The notes: generated by a model from the letters alone, not told the origin. 64,000 nt of DNA from Parelaphostrongylus tenuis (GCA_019055375.1 JAHQIW010005992.1:1-64000), one strand, 5' to 3'. Counted from the first letter of the stretch, positions 21,560-34,249 are shown. Numbers and translations: made by a program.

Positions 21560-22185
21560 GCTAACCTTTGCAAAGTTTCCATTCGTTTCTCGGGCATTTG
21601 TCATCTATGGTGGTGGTCTACCTCGAGCATAATGACTTAGGCGGGTTCCTTTCCGCGGAACCAAACTTTCTACCATACGCAGATGCAGATGCTTGACATT
21701 ATCCGCAAACACGTCAGCCTATCGTCGGGGCGGTTTTTCAAAGGAACGTTTGCAGTCTCTTACACTCCACTCCAGTGTTATATTCGTCTATCTGTCATCT
21801 GTTCTTCTTACTATGTGACCGGCCCAACTTTGTTTCACCATTGATGTATAAATCCAGAAAAGAATGTTTAAGCGTAAGCAAGGTCGGTACGTCAGGACCA
21901 TATAACGGTGTTTCGGAAGTCTCGCTCTACTCGTGAGTGACCCACGCCCCACATTAAGCCCGGCATTGTAGCAAGGAGGGAGGCGCATGTGGTGACGACA
22001 CAGTGCACAATGACACTGGTCCATCACCACTCCTCAGTCGATGGATTTTGGCTGTTAGAACAAAATTGATCCATAACATTGACTGTTTTGGAAGCCTGGC
22101 AGTAGAAAAATCTTTCTGAAATTTTTGTGAAATGTTTTCTTGAAATTGTTTTGAATGTTTATTGCGGGGTTTTGAAAAGTTTTCT
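21560..22185 (-). pseudogene. RTE-type LINE 3' end
   Basis: The - frames give YTSMVKQSWAGHIVRRTDDR, then CKRSFEKPPRRADV-like sequence, then PRKGTRLSHYARGRPPP. This is the WAGHVxRxxDxRW...GRPPxRWxDxF C-terminal region of RTE-type ORF2, with several stops. The 5' part (to 22185) matches the insert in Srx exon 3 at 5274-5631. Confidence 0.65.
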
Positions 22186-22339
22186 CGTCATGAGCTTGTC
22201 TTCCTCTTGTTTATGGACGATCTAATCATTTTCCCGCGTCACTAATGGATTTACCATAGTCTTTGACACTGGAGCTTTTCGAAAAGATGCTGATGTCATC
22301 CGCAGAACAAACTTTCTTAGGAATTTTGGTACTTCCATA

Positions 22340-23100
22340 TTAGACGGCGACGAATGGAAAAACGATCTCATTCTCTGGACAGGAATTTTTCATAGGAGTG
22401 TTAATAACCGTTCAAAAGCTTGATTTCCGCGCTGCAGCTCCACGTGGCTATTTTTCAAAACGACACCTCTATAACGCTGTTAAATCTAAATAAAGTTATG
22501 TTCTAAATCCATCGCTCGGCTTCACGTTTATCATGCGTCTAATTCGCTGGAAGCACGAAAACTATATCAACGTGGAGAGAAATTTCCGCAATATTTAAAT
22601 CAATTGTTTTATCTGCAGTTTCTTTCAAAGCAGAGAAAAAAATAGCAGCATGTCAAATGCGATCGATCGCCCCGCCTCGCCCCCCTTTGTGAATTAGTCG
22701 ACAAACAAGCTCGTCGAAAATGTTAAAGCGATCTTATTTCTCCTCAAAAGTGGTACTACCAAAAAATAAGTGCAATATTGGAATTATTGAGAATTGTGCT
22801 CTCGAAAGATTATTAATAGTCTGAAGAAAGAATTCTATCTGGTGAGGTGTAAAACACAAATATTCCCTTCTCCAACAGCGCTTTCAAGAGAGCTTTCCCA
22901 AAAGACAAATACATTCTTGAGTTCTTTGGCACTTGAGCAAGCAAATGAGTAAAACGCGTCATCATTGAGCTCAATTTTATTTTGATTTAACAACGTATAA
23001 AAGCGTGTTTTGAAAAATCACCTAAGTGCAGCTATAGCCAGAGATTTACGCCTTTCAACGATTACTAACATTCCCGTTAAATATGTCTAACGAACGAGAT
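22340..23100. mobile_element. Family C element, near full length
   Basis: The left arm (GATCTCATTCTCTGGACAGG, AGGAGTGTTAATAACCGTTC, CAAAACGACACC, GCTGTTAAATCTAAATAAAG) is found inverted at 22970-23100 with roughly 70% match. The interior aligns with 59480-59900 (AAGCAGAGAAAAAAAT, GATCGATCGC, GTCTGAAGAA(A/G)GA). No coding capacity seen; probably a non-autonomous DNA element. Confidence 0.65.
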
Positions 23101-24485
23101 CAGTTTTTCATTTGTCGAAGTTCAATATAAGTACTGAAGCTTTTATGATTACGTATGCCCATCTCGCCTCAATCCAGAGACGTGCTTTGCATTATAGTGT
23201 AGCAGTGACACTTTCGTGATATCGTGTCGCTTTATCGAACCTCCTTTTCTTTGGCGATGATGGGGGATTTGTGGAAAAGGCGTACATCTGTGCCGCAGGT
23301 TCGATAGCAGACGGCTGGTGTTCGTATATTCGTATATGGGACCTCAGTGGAAGAGCGCTGGTAGGATTAGATTTATTTTGACGCTATCAAAAGTGTTCCC
23401 TTCCCACAGTCAGTAAGGGTTTGAACAAGAAGCATATGGCATTCTCGACGGGCTTCAATGACTGACACGTTTAGATGTAGACGCAGCAGATGCGGTTTTG
23501 GAATTTTACTTGTTCACTGGTTGTGCCTCATCCAAAATCGTAGTTGTGGGAAAAAATAAGCGAAGTGAAGAGCTGGTAAGATACACCCAAGAAACATCTA
23601 ATACAAGGGCAAAAAGTATCCTTTCTCTCCCTTTTTTGGAAGGATAACTGTGCGCGATGTGCTCCACTGTTCTGGAATTACTTAATCACCTTCTCATGAA
23701 TTTGTGTGCTTATATCGATTTGAATACTCCTCCAAAAATCTTTTACATCTGGCATTTATTATCATCCTAATTATGTGTGCTACAAAAAACTCGAGTGTCA
23801 GTTCTCTTTTTTTCCACTTAACTCCTCAGTGGCAGTAAAAATGCGTTCCAAATTTTTATTTTGCGGAACTGATGCTAGTTCGGCACAAGCTTGAAGTCCA
23901 TTGAAAAGCAGACCGTAGCCTTTGGTCAGGATATATTTATTGACCGGTCATATGAGGAACACCTCTGTCGAGAATATCTTCGTCGTACACAACTAGTTTT
24001 GCTTTCTCTGGCGATGACACCACTTCGTTCCCAGCATGTGGCTGAATTGAATCTTTGCACCTAAGAGGCGGATATCAGATCCCGTACAAAATCCAGTACG
24101 ACTGAAGTATCAAAGTAACACAATTTTCTACTGGGAAATAAATGATCGATGTCCGTCTTCTCGAGAAATGATTTTCCAGGAGCTATGTGCCGCGGTTAGA
24201 AGTCATACATCGGTCTACGTTCTAATTTCGTTATCTCATTCAATATTTTCCTATCTTACACTCATTTGTGCCGATCGCTCCTGATCTGGCATTGACATGT
24301 CTAGCAACGAATTTGTGGACTTTTTGTTGCGCATGAATTGTTCGAATCAATTGAAAAGCAGATCTAAATCTCTTTCATCAGCCGCAAAAGTTGGCGAATG
24401 CAGTTGACGATATCGACTTTCTTTAGACGTGGTCAAAAATGCTACAAAATTTTTAACACTACATGTGGATAATTTTTTAAATTGA
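23100..24485. other. No recognisable feature
   Basis: Unique-looking AT-rich DNA with short frames only. GGTTCGATAGCAGACGGC near 23307 is B-box-like but has no matching A box, so no SINE is called. Confidence 0.3.
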
Positions 24486-24487
24486 AG

Positions 24488-24860
24488 ATATTAGGACGTT
24501 CCATAAGTTTTGACGCTAAAGATATAAACACTAAATATATTGAGCAGAAGTAGCTGAAATTGCATGACTTTGGTGTCGTCCAATCATGCATTCTGCAGCG
24601 AAAATTCTGGTATACTTGTTTATACTGGCTCTAAGAGCACTCTATCTTGAGAACAATTTCGCTTATTATCCATGCACTAATGGCGCGGAGGGGAAAACGC
24701 TAATGAAATATCGCACAAGAATAATAAAGCTTTCTGTGGACTGCTTGAGCGCGACTGATCTTCCAGACTAGTCTCCCCAAATTTGACAGTCACGAACGAG
24801 TTCCTCCAGTCCTGCTTGAGTAGGAAGCGAATTTGTTTTCCAGCAAGATAAGAATGAGAG
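24488..24860. pseudogene. Mariner-like remnant with a 5' terminal sequence
   Basis: TTAGGACGTTCCATAAGTTT at about 24491 has the look of a mariner TIR (TTAGG...CCATAAGTTTT). Downstream there is a weak HTH-like + segment (NGAEGKTLMKYRT) and, on -, the segment shared with 13880-14090 (CTTGAGCGCGACTGATCTTC). No right TIR seen. Confidence 0.45.
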
Positions 24861-24939
24861 TTGCCATAATTGGTTCAATGGCGCGATAGCTTATAAACCC
24901 ACTATTGTAAAATTGTGCTTTCTGTGCACAAATGCCTCT

Positions 24940-25935
24940 TGCATGTGTATCTGATAATTATTTTTGAGCCAGCATGTCATGTAGTCTTTCTATGGGCAAT
25001 TCACAAAGCCCAATACGCGTGCTTCGACTTTGACAGCCTCATCAGTCGGGCAGTGTCCTTCGACTTAACCAATCCTTTCGGAGCCTTCGGAATTCCCTTG
25101 TATGAAGTAGGCGACGGCAAACTGTTTACATATGCGATCATGTGAAATGAACTACTAGATCGGCATTATTTAACATTCGATTGCTCTTGGCTGGTATTTT
25201 GGCCAGATATTAAATTTTGAGCGTGGTTCCAAAAGAACACTGGTAACGTTAGAGGCTCCCGAGCGGATTAGCTAAAATGAAAAATAGTGTCCAACTGATG
25301 AGGCTGCTAAGGTCGAAACAGGGTATCGAGCTCTATGAGTTGCCCATGAAAAGACCACATGACATATAGGCTCAAAGTGATTCCTTCTCATTCGGTCACC
25401 TTTTTAAAGGGTTAGCTTAAAGGATAAAAGTCTGATATAATTATGACATGTTTCAAACCATGTCTAAGTGCTATATAGGCGCCTGGTTTGCCTTGCCGGA
25501 ACTCATCAGTAGCACCGTCCTTCGGTTTATGGGAGGTGTATTACGACCTCAAAAGTTCGGCTCAATCGAGGGACGGTGCTACAGATGAGTCTTCGTGGGA
25601 CGAAACAGCAGCCGTGTAGCACTGAGGCATGACTTGAAACATACTGAATCCTTATCAAAAATGATCATCAGATATATTGAATTTTGAGCGTGGTCTTGAA
25701 AGAGCACTGGAAATGTTCGTTTTTTATTTCATAGTGGGGATTTGGGGGTCCTCAAATTGGCGAAGACAAAGGATACTGCCCGAACGATAAGGCTGTTAAA
25801 GCCGAAATACGTGTACAGGACTCTATAAGCTGCCCAGACAAATACATGTTGGCTCAAAAATATTTATCAGCTATATTGAATTTTGAGCGTAGTCGCTAAA
25901 ATACATTCGAAGAGAACGGTATGATATTAACACGT
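24940..25935. mobile_element. Pile-up of family D elements
   Basis: At least three overlapping palindromes: 24955-25385 (GAGCCAGCATGTCATGTAG inverted as CACATGACATATAGGCTC), 25432-25655 (GTGCTATATAGGCGCC, CATCAGTAGCACCGTCC inverted as GGACGGTGCTACAGATGA), and a right arm at 25745-25920. Three copies of the outer end TGAATTTTGAGCGT(G/A)GTC occur (25205, 25680, 25873). Confidence 0.65.
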
Positions 25936-26361
25936 GTTTCAGACCGTCTAGTTTGCTGACAAATGGCAACGTTGCTGCCATAAATTTACTATACGCGATT
26001 ATTTGGCTTTACAGTTTTGACACATCAAGGACAAAGCTTTGATGTCGATGAATATGGGTGCCATGCATTCCAATCCATCGGCACTGTTTGAGGAGAATGA
26101 ATGTTCATGTAATTTTTGCAGTGACTCGCAGTGGCCTGGCAAAGTACCAAGACAGTGCTCCGGGCCTTTTAAACAAGTGGGCATCAACTAACGACCGCGG
26201 AAGGAGAGCGAACTTGATGAATGTGTGCAGGATCAAACCGTGGACCACATGTGCGTTGCTGAACGACTATAACCAAGGCGACACGCATAATCGCTCGCTC
26301 TCACACACACACGAGTTACAGCTGCCTTTTCTGATTTCCCGAACCATAAATAATTACTTAC

Positions 26362-26522
26362 ATCAGTATAGTCGGTGCAACCCAAAAGACGGCAATAAGT
26401 AGATAACATATGTTGGCGGTGCAGTGCGAGAAACACAGCAAGCCAAACGAGCTCCGTAGCGCTGGATTGCACCTCACGTTTAGTATAACAGTGCCGTTTA
26501 GAATCAAGCCCAACATTCCTAT
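26362..26522 (-). CDS. Srx exon 2, intact reading frame, in the inverted copy
   Basis: 161 nt between TTTTCAG and GTAAGT, with no stop. It encodes IGMLGLILNGTVILNVRCNP, ALRSSFGLLCFSHCTANICY and LLIAVFWVAP. The residues diagnostic of Srx TM1-TM2 are all present. Confidence 0.75.
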
Positions 26523-27777
26523 CTGAAAACCTCATATTTTGACATTCTGTAACGTCTTCCACCGCCTAATCAACATATCAACATTGTAGGAAGATTTTGC
26601 AGTTTTGCACTCTACATTAGTCGATAACTGATAGAAAATTTTAAAGTGTTTCCTTGGTATGACACAAATTTTGTGGCAAGTAAGTGATTTTGTAAAATTG
26701 AAATTATCAGAATCTGTGAATGCAATAATAGCGCGAAACAATACTATTCGCACCAGTTTCTTTAAGCTCCCGGGTCTCAGGTATGATTATGCCGCTGAAC
26801 AAGGTTCCATTATTGGCTTGGCTTTTTGAATAATTCTCGTGCAAACATTAGATGAAAATCTTGAAGAAGTACTCGTCAATACAAGAGACGTTTGATTGCG
26901 CGACAGATAAACGTAGAAATTTGTAGCCCAGCATATTAAAACGTGGCGGCGTTAGTGGGCCGTATAGTGTCGTGATGTCGCTGAGCACTACAACCTAATA
27001 TGTGCGGATTTCATTTATAAAACCCTTCTCAAAGCAACATCTTTTTCTAGGTTACACAAAGCATGTGAAAGGTTTATACTCCCTTAAGTAATGTAGAAAA
27101 TACCATGAATGAAATAGTGTCGACCAGCGCAAGCCTTTGGCAGAAAATTTTAAACGCGGTGACTGATTTGACACAGACAGCTCCCAATGTTAAGAGACTT
27201 TTTTTGATTCACAAAAATTAACTAACCGAATGAAGATGCTGACAAAATTTTGCAAGTTCACCTAAAGAGAGAAAAAGAGAACTGGTGGCTTGCACTAAGA
27301 ATCATTAAAGGTTAGGACTATACTGTTGCTCGTAATGGTATATCAGTCAAAAGTTCCATTTTGCAGCTTATTTTTCAAAAAGTAAATTGCCTAAAACTTA
27401 GATTTTCAAATTCCATTTTGGACAACAAAAGTAAGCAATGATGCATGGTAATACAATATGGCGAAATTTTTTTCCTAAAACACATGCAAATGCAATGAAT
27501 TTGCAAATCCTACGTTATTTTCAGAGCAACTAATCGTCGCCTCTGCCGTACCTCATTTCATATAGGGGCATCACTGATTTCATTTCCTTTGGTAATCCTC
27601 ACTCAATACGGATGTTTACTATGTGAAATTACGATTCGTACTGTACACAATCTTGAGGTTTTTCAAAATTCCAGGACAAAGTAGAATAAGTTCAACCGTA
27701 CTAAACATGCACAAAATAGAATTTTTAAATAGATTATTACCTGCATAAGTTAGAAAAGAATTGACCTAGGACCTTCC

Positions 27778-27849
27778 CGTGGCTATCATCATCGAAGCGG
27801 CTGTATCTTCAAAATGATTATACAACGAAGTTGCTGTGAGGTTTGCCAT
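27778..27849 (-). CDS. Srx exon 1 in the inverted copy
   Basis: ATG then ANLTATSLYNHFEDTAASM, ending in ACG, the same length and ending as 43121-43192. It has an NLT glycosylation sequon. The base after GG should be a donor T but is G, so splicing to exon 2 looks lost unless another site is used. Confidence 0.65.
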
Positions 27850-27882
27850 TTGAGAAATAAGTGATGTTCTAGTGTTCAACAG

Positions 27883-28122
27883 TTCACACGATGGCTGGCG
27901 GAGGATGTGGATGGCGAAATAGCCAGTGACGTGGGCTATGAGAAAGAGGACATTGATTCGACCTCCTACCCAACACAACTGAAAGCAATCAAAGATCACC
28001 TCATGAACTTGGACAAGGATTCTTACAAACTCGTAGAAAACGCGAAATGTTCGAAGACTTTTGCGAGGCATGTATGCAAGAAAAGTAATCGAGTGCTACA
28101 AGTGCTGGAATCCGCGCAGTAA
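27883..28122 (+). CDS. Possible terminal exon of an unknown gene
   Basis: After TTCAACAG an open frame of 79 codons runs to TAA: FTRWLAEDVDGEIASDVGYE, KEDIDSTSYPTQLKAIKDHL, then NLDKDSYKLVENAKCS and CKKSNRVLQVLESAQ. Composition and codons look protein-like: acidic N part, basic C part, no repeats. CAATAAAAG lies about 110 bases downstream at 28230. I do not recognise the family. It starts 34 bases from the divergent Srx exon 1 and no upstream exon was found. Confidence 0.3.
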   Translation, partial: FTRWLAEDVDGEIASDVGYEKEDIDSTSYPTQLKAIKDHLMNLDKDSYKLVENAKCSKTFARHVCKKSNRVLQVLESAQ

Positions 28123-28399
28123 AATATGTAAACAGGTCGTGTAAGGAAAAGAATCAAAAAATTCAGATAGTAAATTAGCAGAGCTAAATTTAACACCAAT
28201 TGTGAGAAAGCTCGATATTTGCAATTTTCAATAAAAGAAAGGAGTCTTGAAAATTACAAAACCTTGTAACATCATTCTGCTTACTTGATAGTGTATTCAT
28301 TGGCGCGAATCACTTAACACCCAATTACATATCCGATAAAATCCTGAGAGCTGTATCTCTTTTGAACTCTGATACAATGAATTCTCGCTAATATCTTAT

Positions 28400-28865
28400 A
28401 ACTATTATTTGAGCCAACATGTCACGTAGTTTGTTAAGAAGCTCTTGTACAGCCCGATACATTGAAACACGTCTTCAGCAGCCTCGTAAGTAGGGCAGTG
28501 TCCTTCGTCTTTAGCCAGTCCTCTAGGGGTGCTCCAGTCTCCCATTAAGAGTAGTCGCCGACGAAGCGTGGTCTTAAGAAAACACTCAGGACGAACGATG
28601 TAAGGATCCAAGATAACAACCAAGAACAATTGAGCGTACAACACTGCAGATCTAGTGATTTTTGACTTGACGACAATTGCTTAAATCGTTGACCGTCGCC
28701 TACTCTTAAAGGGAGACTGGAGGATCTCGAGAGGATTGCCTAAAGACGAAGGGTTCTGCCTGACTGACGAGGCTGCTCAAAGCCAAAACACGTGTATCGG
28801 ACTGGACAAGCACCCATTATCAGACCACATGACAAGTTGGCTCAAATAATAATCATATGATATGT
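28400..28865. mobile_element. Family D palindromic element, long arms
   Basis: Left TTATTTGAGCCAACATGTCA, then AGCTCTTGTACAGCCCGATA, then GCCAGTCCTCTAGGGGTGC. Right GGATCTCGAGAGGATTGCC, then ACACGTGTATCGGACTGGAC, then TGACAAGTTGGCTCAAATAA. The arms are about 160 bp, diverged. Confidence 0.7.
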
Positions 28866-29239
28866 TGCAATTCAGGCAACGTCTCAAAACGAAACGAACG
28901 GCGCTCACTAATAGTGTGGACGCACATCGTGAGTTGTGAGAAGGTGCTCTCAGACGTCGAGCATCGATGTAAAGAGAGCATTTTTGGTTATAACACAATT
29001 TCACAGCCCTTGTTTGACGTTTCAATTCATTCATCTCTTATGATTATTCTATGTAAGGAAAAAGGTGAGGACTAACCTACATAAACAATGGATTCAATGA
29101 GCTGCCAAAAGGTCCTAGGTGTTTCCTCCTCCTTAAGCGACTGGAGTTTACCTAGAAATTGTGGCGGTGAATAAGAGCTAATAGGGATCATACCGCTTTC
29201 CGATCTAGCTACTCGATAAATATATCGGGTGTCCCATTA

Positions 29240-29690
29240 TTTCTTTCGAGTCCAAAACCTGTCAATTCAATTGTTGTCTGTTCAAAGAAATCACTTGACC
29301 AACAATATAATCATCAGCATAATCAATGACACACAGCCAGTTGCTGTGAAAAGATTGGATGCCCTTCTTCATATGCTGCTTCAAAGCGCAGAAAATGCTA
29401 TAATGCGAGGTGAACATATCAGGGCTATACGGTGGATTTGGTACCGTAGTCCAAGTCAGTTTCTCCAAAACGTGACGAGACGACTATGCATTGTGAGGTC
29501 AAGAGTTACTCTAGAGAACGACGGCAATGAGTCGTTTCGGACGCTTCTCTGCACTGCTGCTGCCAATTTCCACGGTTGCTCTCCGTCGACATCGGCTTTG
29601 ATTATCTACTTGTTGTCGAGCAGTTTGCAAATCAGCATGCTCTGGTAACTCCGGAAAATCGAAACATGATCCTTCGAACATGGATAAGGT
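29240..29690 (-). pseudogene. Mariner-like transposase remnant
   Basis: The - frame WTTVPNPPYSPDMFTSHYSI, then FCALKQHMKKG, is the HxPYSPDLAPSDYHLF...LKxxLxG block, with the catalytic Asp present in SPDM. Upstream, ARQQVDNQSRCRR and EKRPKRLIAVVL (shared with 19020-19215) lie in a separate frame. Confidence 0.65.
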
Positions 29691-29699
29691 GATCAAGAT

Positions 29700-32090
29700 G
29701 AATCAATGAGGCTGTTCTGTTCTATGTACTGTAGCATTATCGAGAAAAGTACATTTTGCTTCTAAAGTGCATAGTGTGTTTTCCAATTATGCTTGTTTGC
29801 TTTCTTCAACACATAGAACTTTTCCGTAGACGCTTTAGTAGTCATTCGCCAGCTTTGGAAACGACGATTCTGAGGCTGTATTCACATTCTCATCTTCTGA
29901 GTGTGCTGTTGTGGCCGAGGCCTTGAGTGCGAATCGTATACACGGTTAATGTCCGTGCATGGGTTTTCATCAAGCTTTTAGTAACTAATCGTTGGCTCAA
30001 GTCTTGATAATTTCAAGATTACTTTTAACTTTGGGAAGCTCTTCATTGAGCGCTGTAGAAGTTTAGTTTTCTCTCGGAATAATTCATCCCTTTGCTTGAA
30101 TTCCATAGCGCGTTTGTTAGTGAGGCAAATCGAAAATAAAAGAGCCAACACTCATAGAACATGGGTAAGAATTTTTTTTTAGTAAATCTAGTCGGAACTT
30201 TTCGAGTACACTAGCGTTTCAAAAATCTGTGATATCTATTGATAAATTGACTTCGAATACAGTGCAAAGTACCATTTCTGACAGAGTATCAATCGTGCTT
30301 TTTTATTTTCATTATTTTATTCATAATAAGAGATGTATTTAAGCACTAAAGGCATATCGGGTATAGGGTGAATCGTGAAGTATTAGAGCAATACCAGAAA
30401 CCTAATTTTCAGAAGGGGAAGTACCTCAATAAAGCTGCCAAAATTGCGTGCCTCTCTCGAACTGCATGGAGTACGATCATTCCGAGTGTGGTTTCAAAAT
30501 AGTTAGAAACCGAGGAGCACTGCTCTTTGCAGCAATAGAAGTAAATTTTTGGGAACTCCTGCCTAACAATGTCACACTTTCTCCTACAATGATGAAATCA
30601 TCAAAAGTGTGAAAAGCCGTGAAAAACCTGAACGGATTTTAACTGAACGGCGCTATGTCTTGGGGAAAATCGACATGAATATTTGCTTCCAAATGCATGG
30701 AGCGTGAAAGTACCTCCTACTAGAGACTTTAATAGCTTTGATGAGTTGCTGGTGACCGTGACAAACGTCATTTAGAAATTTTTAAGGCTTCCGTTCCTGA
30801 ATGTATTTATGCAAGGTGGGAACTTAGAGAGTGAATAGCAGCCACCGAATCTTTTATGTGCCTCTTCAAGCATAGAACGCCAAATAAGGAAAAGGCACGT
30901 AGGGAGGATGTGATTGTCAAAAGGAAATAATTGCACTCTGCTGTCATAATCTGAAATTGCCTACATCATACTTCTTTTGTGGAACATAGAATTGTTCTGA
31001 ATGTTTTTGAAATGGAGGTAAGGGAAGTAAGCGTATTTAATTTTTACTTTGCCTCTCACTTACCTATTTACATATCTGCATCAAACATAATCGTAAAATT
31101 GCTTTCGTTGACTAATTTTCTATACAATTCACCCATTATCACAAACTGATGAACAAGACACAGTTGACTGTCTTTTCGACATCTTCGGCTTATTAAGCCG
31201 ATGCCTTGAACACTGACTTCAAATTCATGATGAGCCTTATGTTAGATGATACTGATATCAATTACTGAGAATATATTGCCCTGAGAAAATAGAATATTAT
31301 CAACGCAACATCACACAAATCTATTATACATACCATTGTCTAGATTAGAACATCGCCCAATGAGGTTTCCGTCATTCTTCCGTTGTCTCAATTCAGTTTT
31401 TAATTCTACGGAAAAAGAGCCTTTTCTGTTTTCTTAGACTTATGATGATCATTTTGTAACTTGAATTTCGAGCATTAATTACTGAACTTGATTTCTTAAA
31501 AATTTTTCCTACTGCGCTTTAACAGCAAAAAGAAACTGGAGTTTCAAACTTGGCGAGCATTTTTCCCTTTGCTAGGGTGTGTTTATGGCTGTCTGGATGG
31601 AATTTTGTATGATTAGAACACAATATTCCTAGAAGGAGCGTAGTCATTTAGATATAGGTCTCAGAGGACCAATTCCGTTAAAGAAAAGTTTTCCTCAATA
31701 ACCGTTCTGACGCATAAACGTCTCCGAGTTTGACACTCAAGAGCTGTACTACGACTGCAGGTGGCTTCTGTCTAAAATGTTGATGGCCACTCGATAGCCC
31801 AAACACGTCAGTCTTGATAATATAACTAGCTTCTGGAAAAATTTATATAGAGCGCTGCTGAAACAAAAAGAATATCATGCTTAGCACTCAAAGAGTTCAG
31901 CTCATCGCCTGAGCATCATGGAAGGTTCGCTTGGCAATGTGGAACAAAAAATAAGCTTGTACTTATACAACGATAAAACAAAGTTTACTTTGCAAAACTC
32001 ATACAATTAACGTCATTCAAGAGACGCGCCGCTTTCATGATTTCTTTGAGATCTTTTCCCTGTTTTGAAGGAATTTAAAGGTTCCTTGTA
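29700..32090. other. No recognisable feature
   Basis: AT-rich, no frame over about 60 codons, no splice-supported exon noticed. Weak D-like pieces (CCCAAACACGTCAGTC near 31798) only. Confidence 0.3.
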
Positions 32091-32094
32091 TTAG

Positions 32095-32400
32095 AGTAGT
32101 GATTCTTTCCTGTTAGACGGCGAGAGATGAAGAAAGGATTCCTTTCTTTGAAAAAGAACTTTTGATAAGAGTGCTAGCAACGATTTGTAAACCTAAATCT
32201 CTGGTTAGTGCCTTAGGTGTTCCTTTTTTAGAAATAACCTATTATAGACTGTAGCACGTAAACTATAATTACATTTTACACTGGCCACACACTCTAACTA
32301 TTACTTTGCTGGAAGCACGAAAAGCATATGAACGTTTAGAGAAAACCTTGTGGTATCAAAGCCCTTAGTGAAGGTAATTAATGTTCTTTTTTACTAATGA
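32095..32400 (+). mobile_element. Family C fragment (left part)
   Basis: TTAGACGGCGAGAGATG, AAGAGTGCTAGCAACGATTT, then TTTGCTGGAAGCACGAAAA and GCATATGAACGTTTAGAG align with 22345-22620 and 59445-59500. Confidence 0.6.
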
Positions 32401-32929
32401 GCTAAAACAAGGCTTCTGTTAGAAGAAAATACGACTGACTGATTTTACTAAGGTTATAGGAAAGTCGCTAGAAATATTGCTAAGATTTTGCCAGAATGGG
32501 GGAATCCTGTGAATTTTGTAGGATGGATTAAATCCCAAAATTGGGAAGCTATGCTGTTTTGCATTACTCGCTTGAACGCAAATGAAAAATTTCCTCACGT
32601 CGTGCTTTCCAAAGAGAATCCAGCCTTCGCTGATCAAAAGTCGTCGCAATAGGGTTCAAATTTCTCACCTAGTCAACAACAGAATGTAAGTGTAGATGCA
32701 ACTCAACGTTGCGGATTTACATCTTTCGTGCAGTTTTTGATTGCCCATGGATAACATGAGCTCTTAGTGCCATCAATTTCTCGTTCAAACATATCACTAC
32801 ATTTCATATAACGTAGAACGGAAACTTCAAAAGCGATTCTATCTGAGTCACTTGAATCGATGAATATGGGCACATCTGGACGAATTGCTCTACTACGACT
32901 GACAAATCACCATATCACTCCAGCCGCTT

Positions 32930-33305
32930 ATATAGTACTTTACTCGCTGCACCAGAATATAGCAGGTAGGAGTTTGGAGCACTGTCAAGAGAGTTATTTG
33001 ACGGTACTTAGGCAATTAGACATATGAACAAGGAAAGAAATGTAATGATTGTTAAGAAGCATGATATAGTTATCACCAAACCAGAATAAGAGCTCTTTGA
33101 AGGAACTAGCGAGATACTACCTCAATCATACATTGATGGAAGAAAATCACCTGCAAGAGGTTGTTTTGTGTATGATTTTTGATGGATTTTTGATAGAGTT
33201 ATTTGTCTACGAAGCAATCATGTTGCCAATTGCTCAAAATAGAGCTAGCCAATTGTGGACAATTCAATGGAAAATATTCGTATGCCCAAGAAAAATGAAT
33301 AAGTA
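32930..33305 (+). other. Unidentified module F (copy 2)
   Basis: CTCGCTGCACCAGAATATAG, CAAGGAAAGAAATGTAATGA, GATGGAAGAAAATCACCTGC and GAGGTTGTTTTGTGTATG align with the - strand copies at 12.4, 38.0 and 61.1 kb. The orientation is flipped together with the neighbouring inverted Srx copy. Confidence 0.45.
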
Positions 33306-33734
33306 TTCGCTAGAGATAATTATTGTTAATTGTAAATCAACCTCCAAACGTTTGATTAGGTGGAACTTCTGCTGTTGAGGAGAGTCCTAAAATATTAGGA
33401 GTTCCAACAAATGGAAAAGCAGCTATCTCATCATATTCTTGCAGTAATATTCCGGCTGCAAGCAAAAATGAGGTGATGCGGACGTGAAGCATTGCAGAAA
33501 ATATTTTATCAATCTAACTATCACTACATGCATGATTCATTTTGCTGCATAACCTCATATTTCGTCATGCAAGCACATTACTGTTGTCTTATTGTGAAAG
33601 ACTTATTGATGTTTGCGAGTTTTGCTATGTCGGCGGCTTACGTAGGTTTTGGCCAGCTTGCTGCCTCGTCGGAGCCACACGCCTCACCCGCCTAAGACCT
33701 GACGAATTAAACTTTTGTCTGATTCTTCACTATG

Positions 33735-34245
33735 CTTAATAGTTATTTTTGAGTCATGCATGTGTTGTGCTATGGGCACTTATACAGTGTGTTCCACGTG
33801 TTTAGGCCTTCCAGCCTCGTCAGTCGGTGTGCCTTTTCCCTCAGTCACTCCCGTGGGGAGAAACTATACGGAGGAGTCGACAAGGCCAAACGTTTTACAC
33901 CAGCCGTTGAGTGATAATATCACCAACGAGCAGTGTTGTACACGCTATTGCTCTTGGCTGGTATCCTCAAATATGCCATTCCTTTTGTTCTGAGTGTTTC
34001 TTCAGACCACGATTGAATTTCTATATGTTTTGTAGAACAGTTATGTGATCTGTTATGAGATCCTGAGAAGGATTGGCTCAGAAGAAAAGCACCGTGCAAC
34101 TGGCAATGCTGGAAGGCCAAGGCACATGTATTTCACTCTATAAGTGTCCAATACAAACCACGCATGGTTCAGAAATAACTATTAGGTGTACTGAGGTTTG
34201 AGCGTTGTCTGAAGAAACACTTGAAACCAAAGATGTGAGTCTTTC
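33735..34245. mobile_element. Family D element
   Basis: Left TTATTTTTGAGTCATGCATG, CCACGTGTTTAGGCCTTCCA, GCCTCGTCAGTCGG. Right GCACCGTGCAACTGGCAATG, GGAAGGCCAAGGCACATGTA, CATGGTTCAGAAATAA. The D outer end (TGTTTCTTCAGACCACG and its inverse) occurs both inside and at the right. Confidence 0.65.
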
Positions 34246-34249
34246 ACTG

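Larger units (their letters stand above)
26362..27849 (-). pseudogene. Inverted Srx receptor copy: exons 1 and 2
   Basis: Exon 1 is 27849-27778 and exon 2 is 26522-26362, on -, separated by an intron that aligns in reverse with intron 1 of the other copies. No exon 3-7 equivalents were found to the left, where family D elements take over. Exon 1 keeps its start and 72-nt length, but its donor reads GG instead of GT. It is most likely a truncated gene. Confidence 0.75.

Noticed and set aside
23230..23330. SINE head suggested by GGTTCGATAGCAG
   Set aside because: No A box at the right spacing and no similar copy in the window.
29229..29648. 139-codon frame on +
   Set aside because: The opposite strand holds the mariner transposase block, so this is its shadow.
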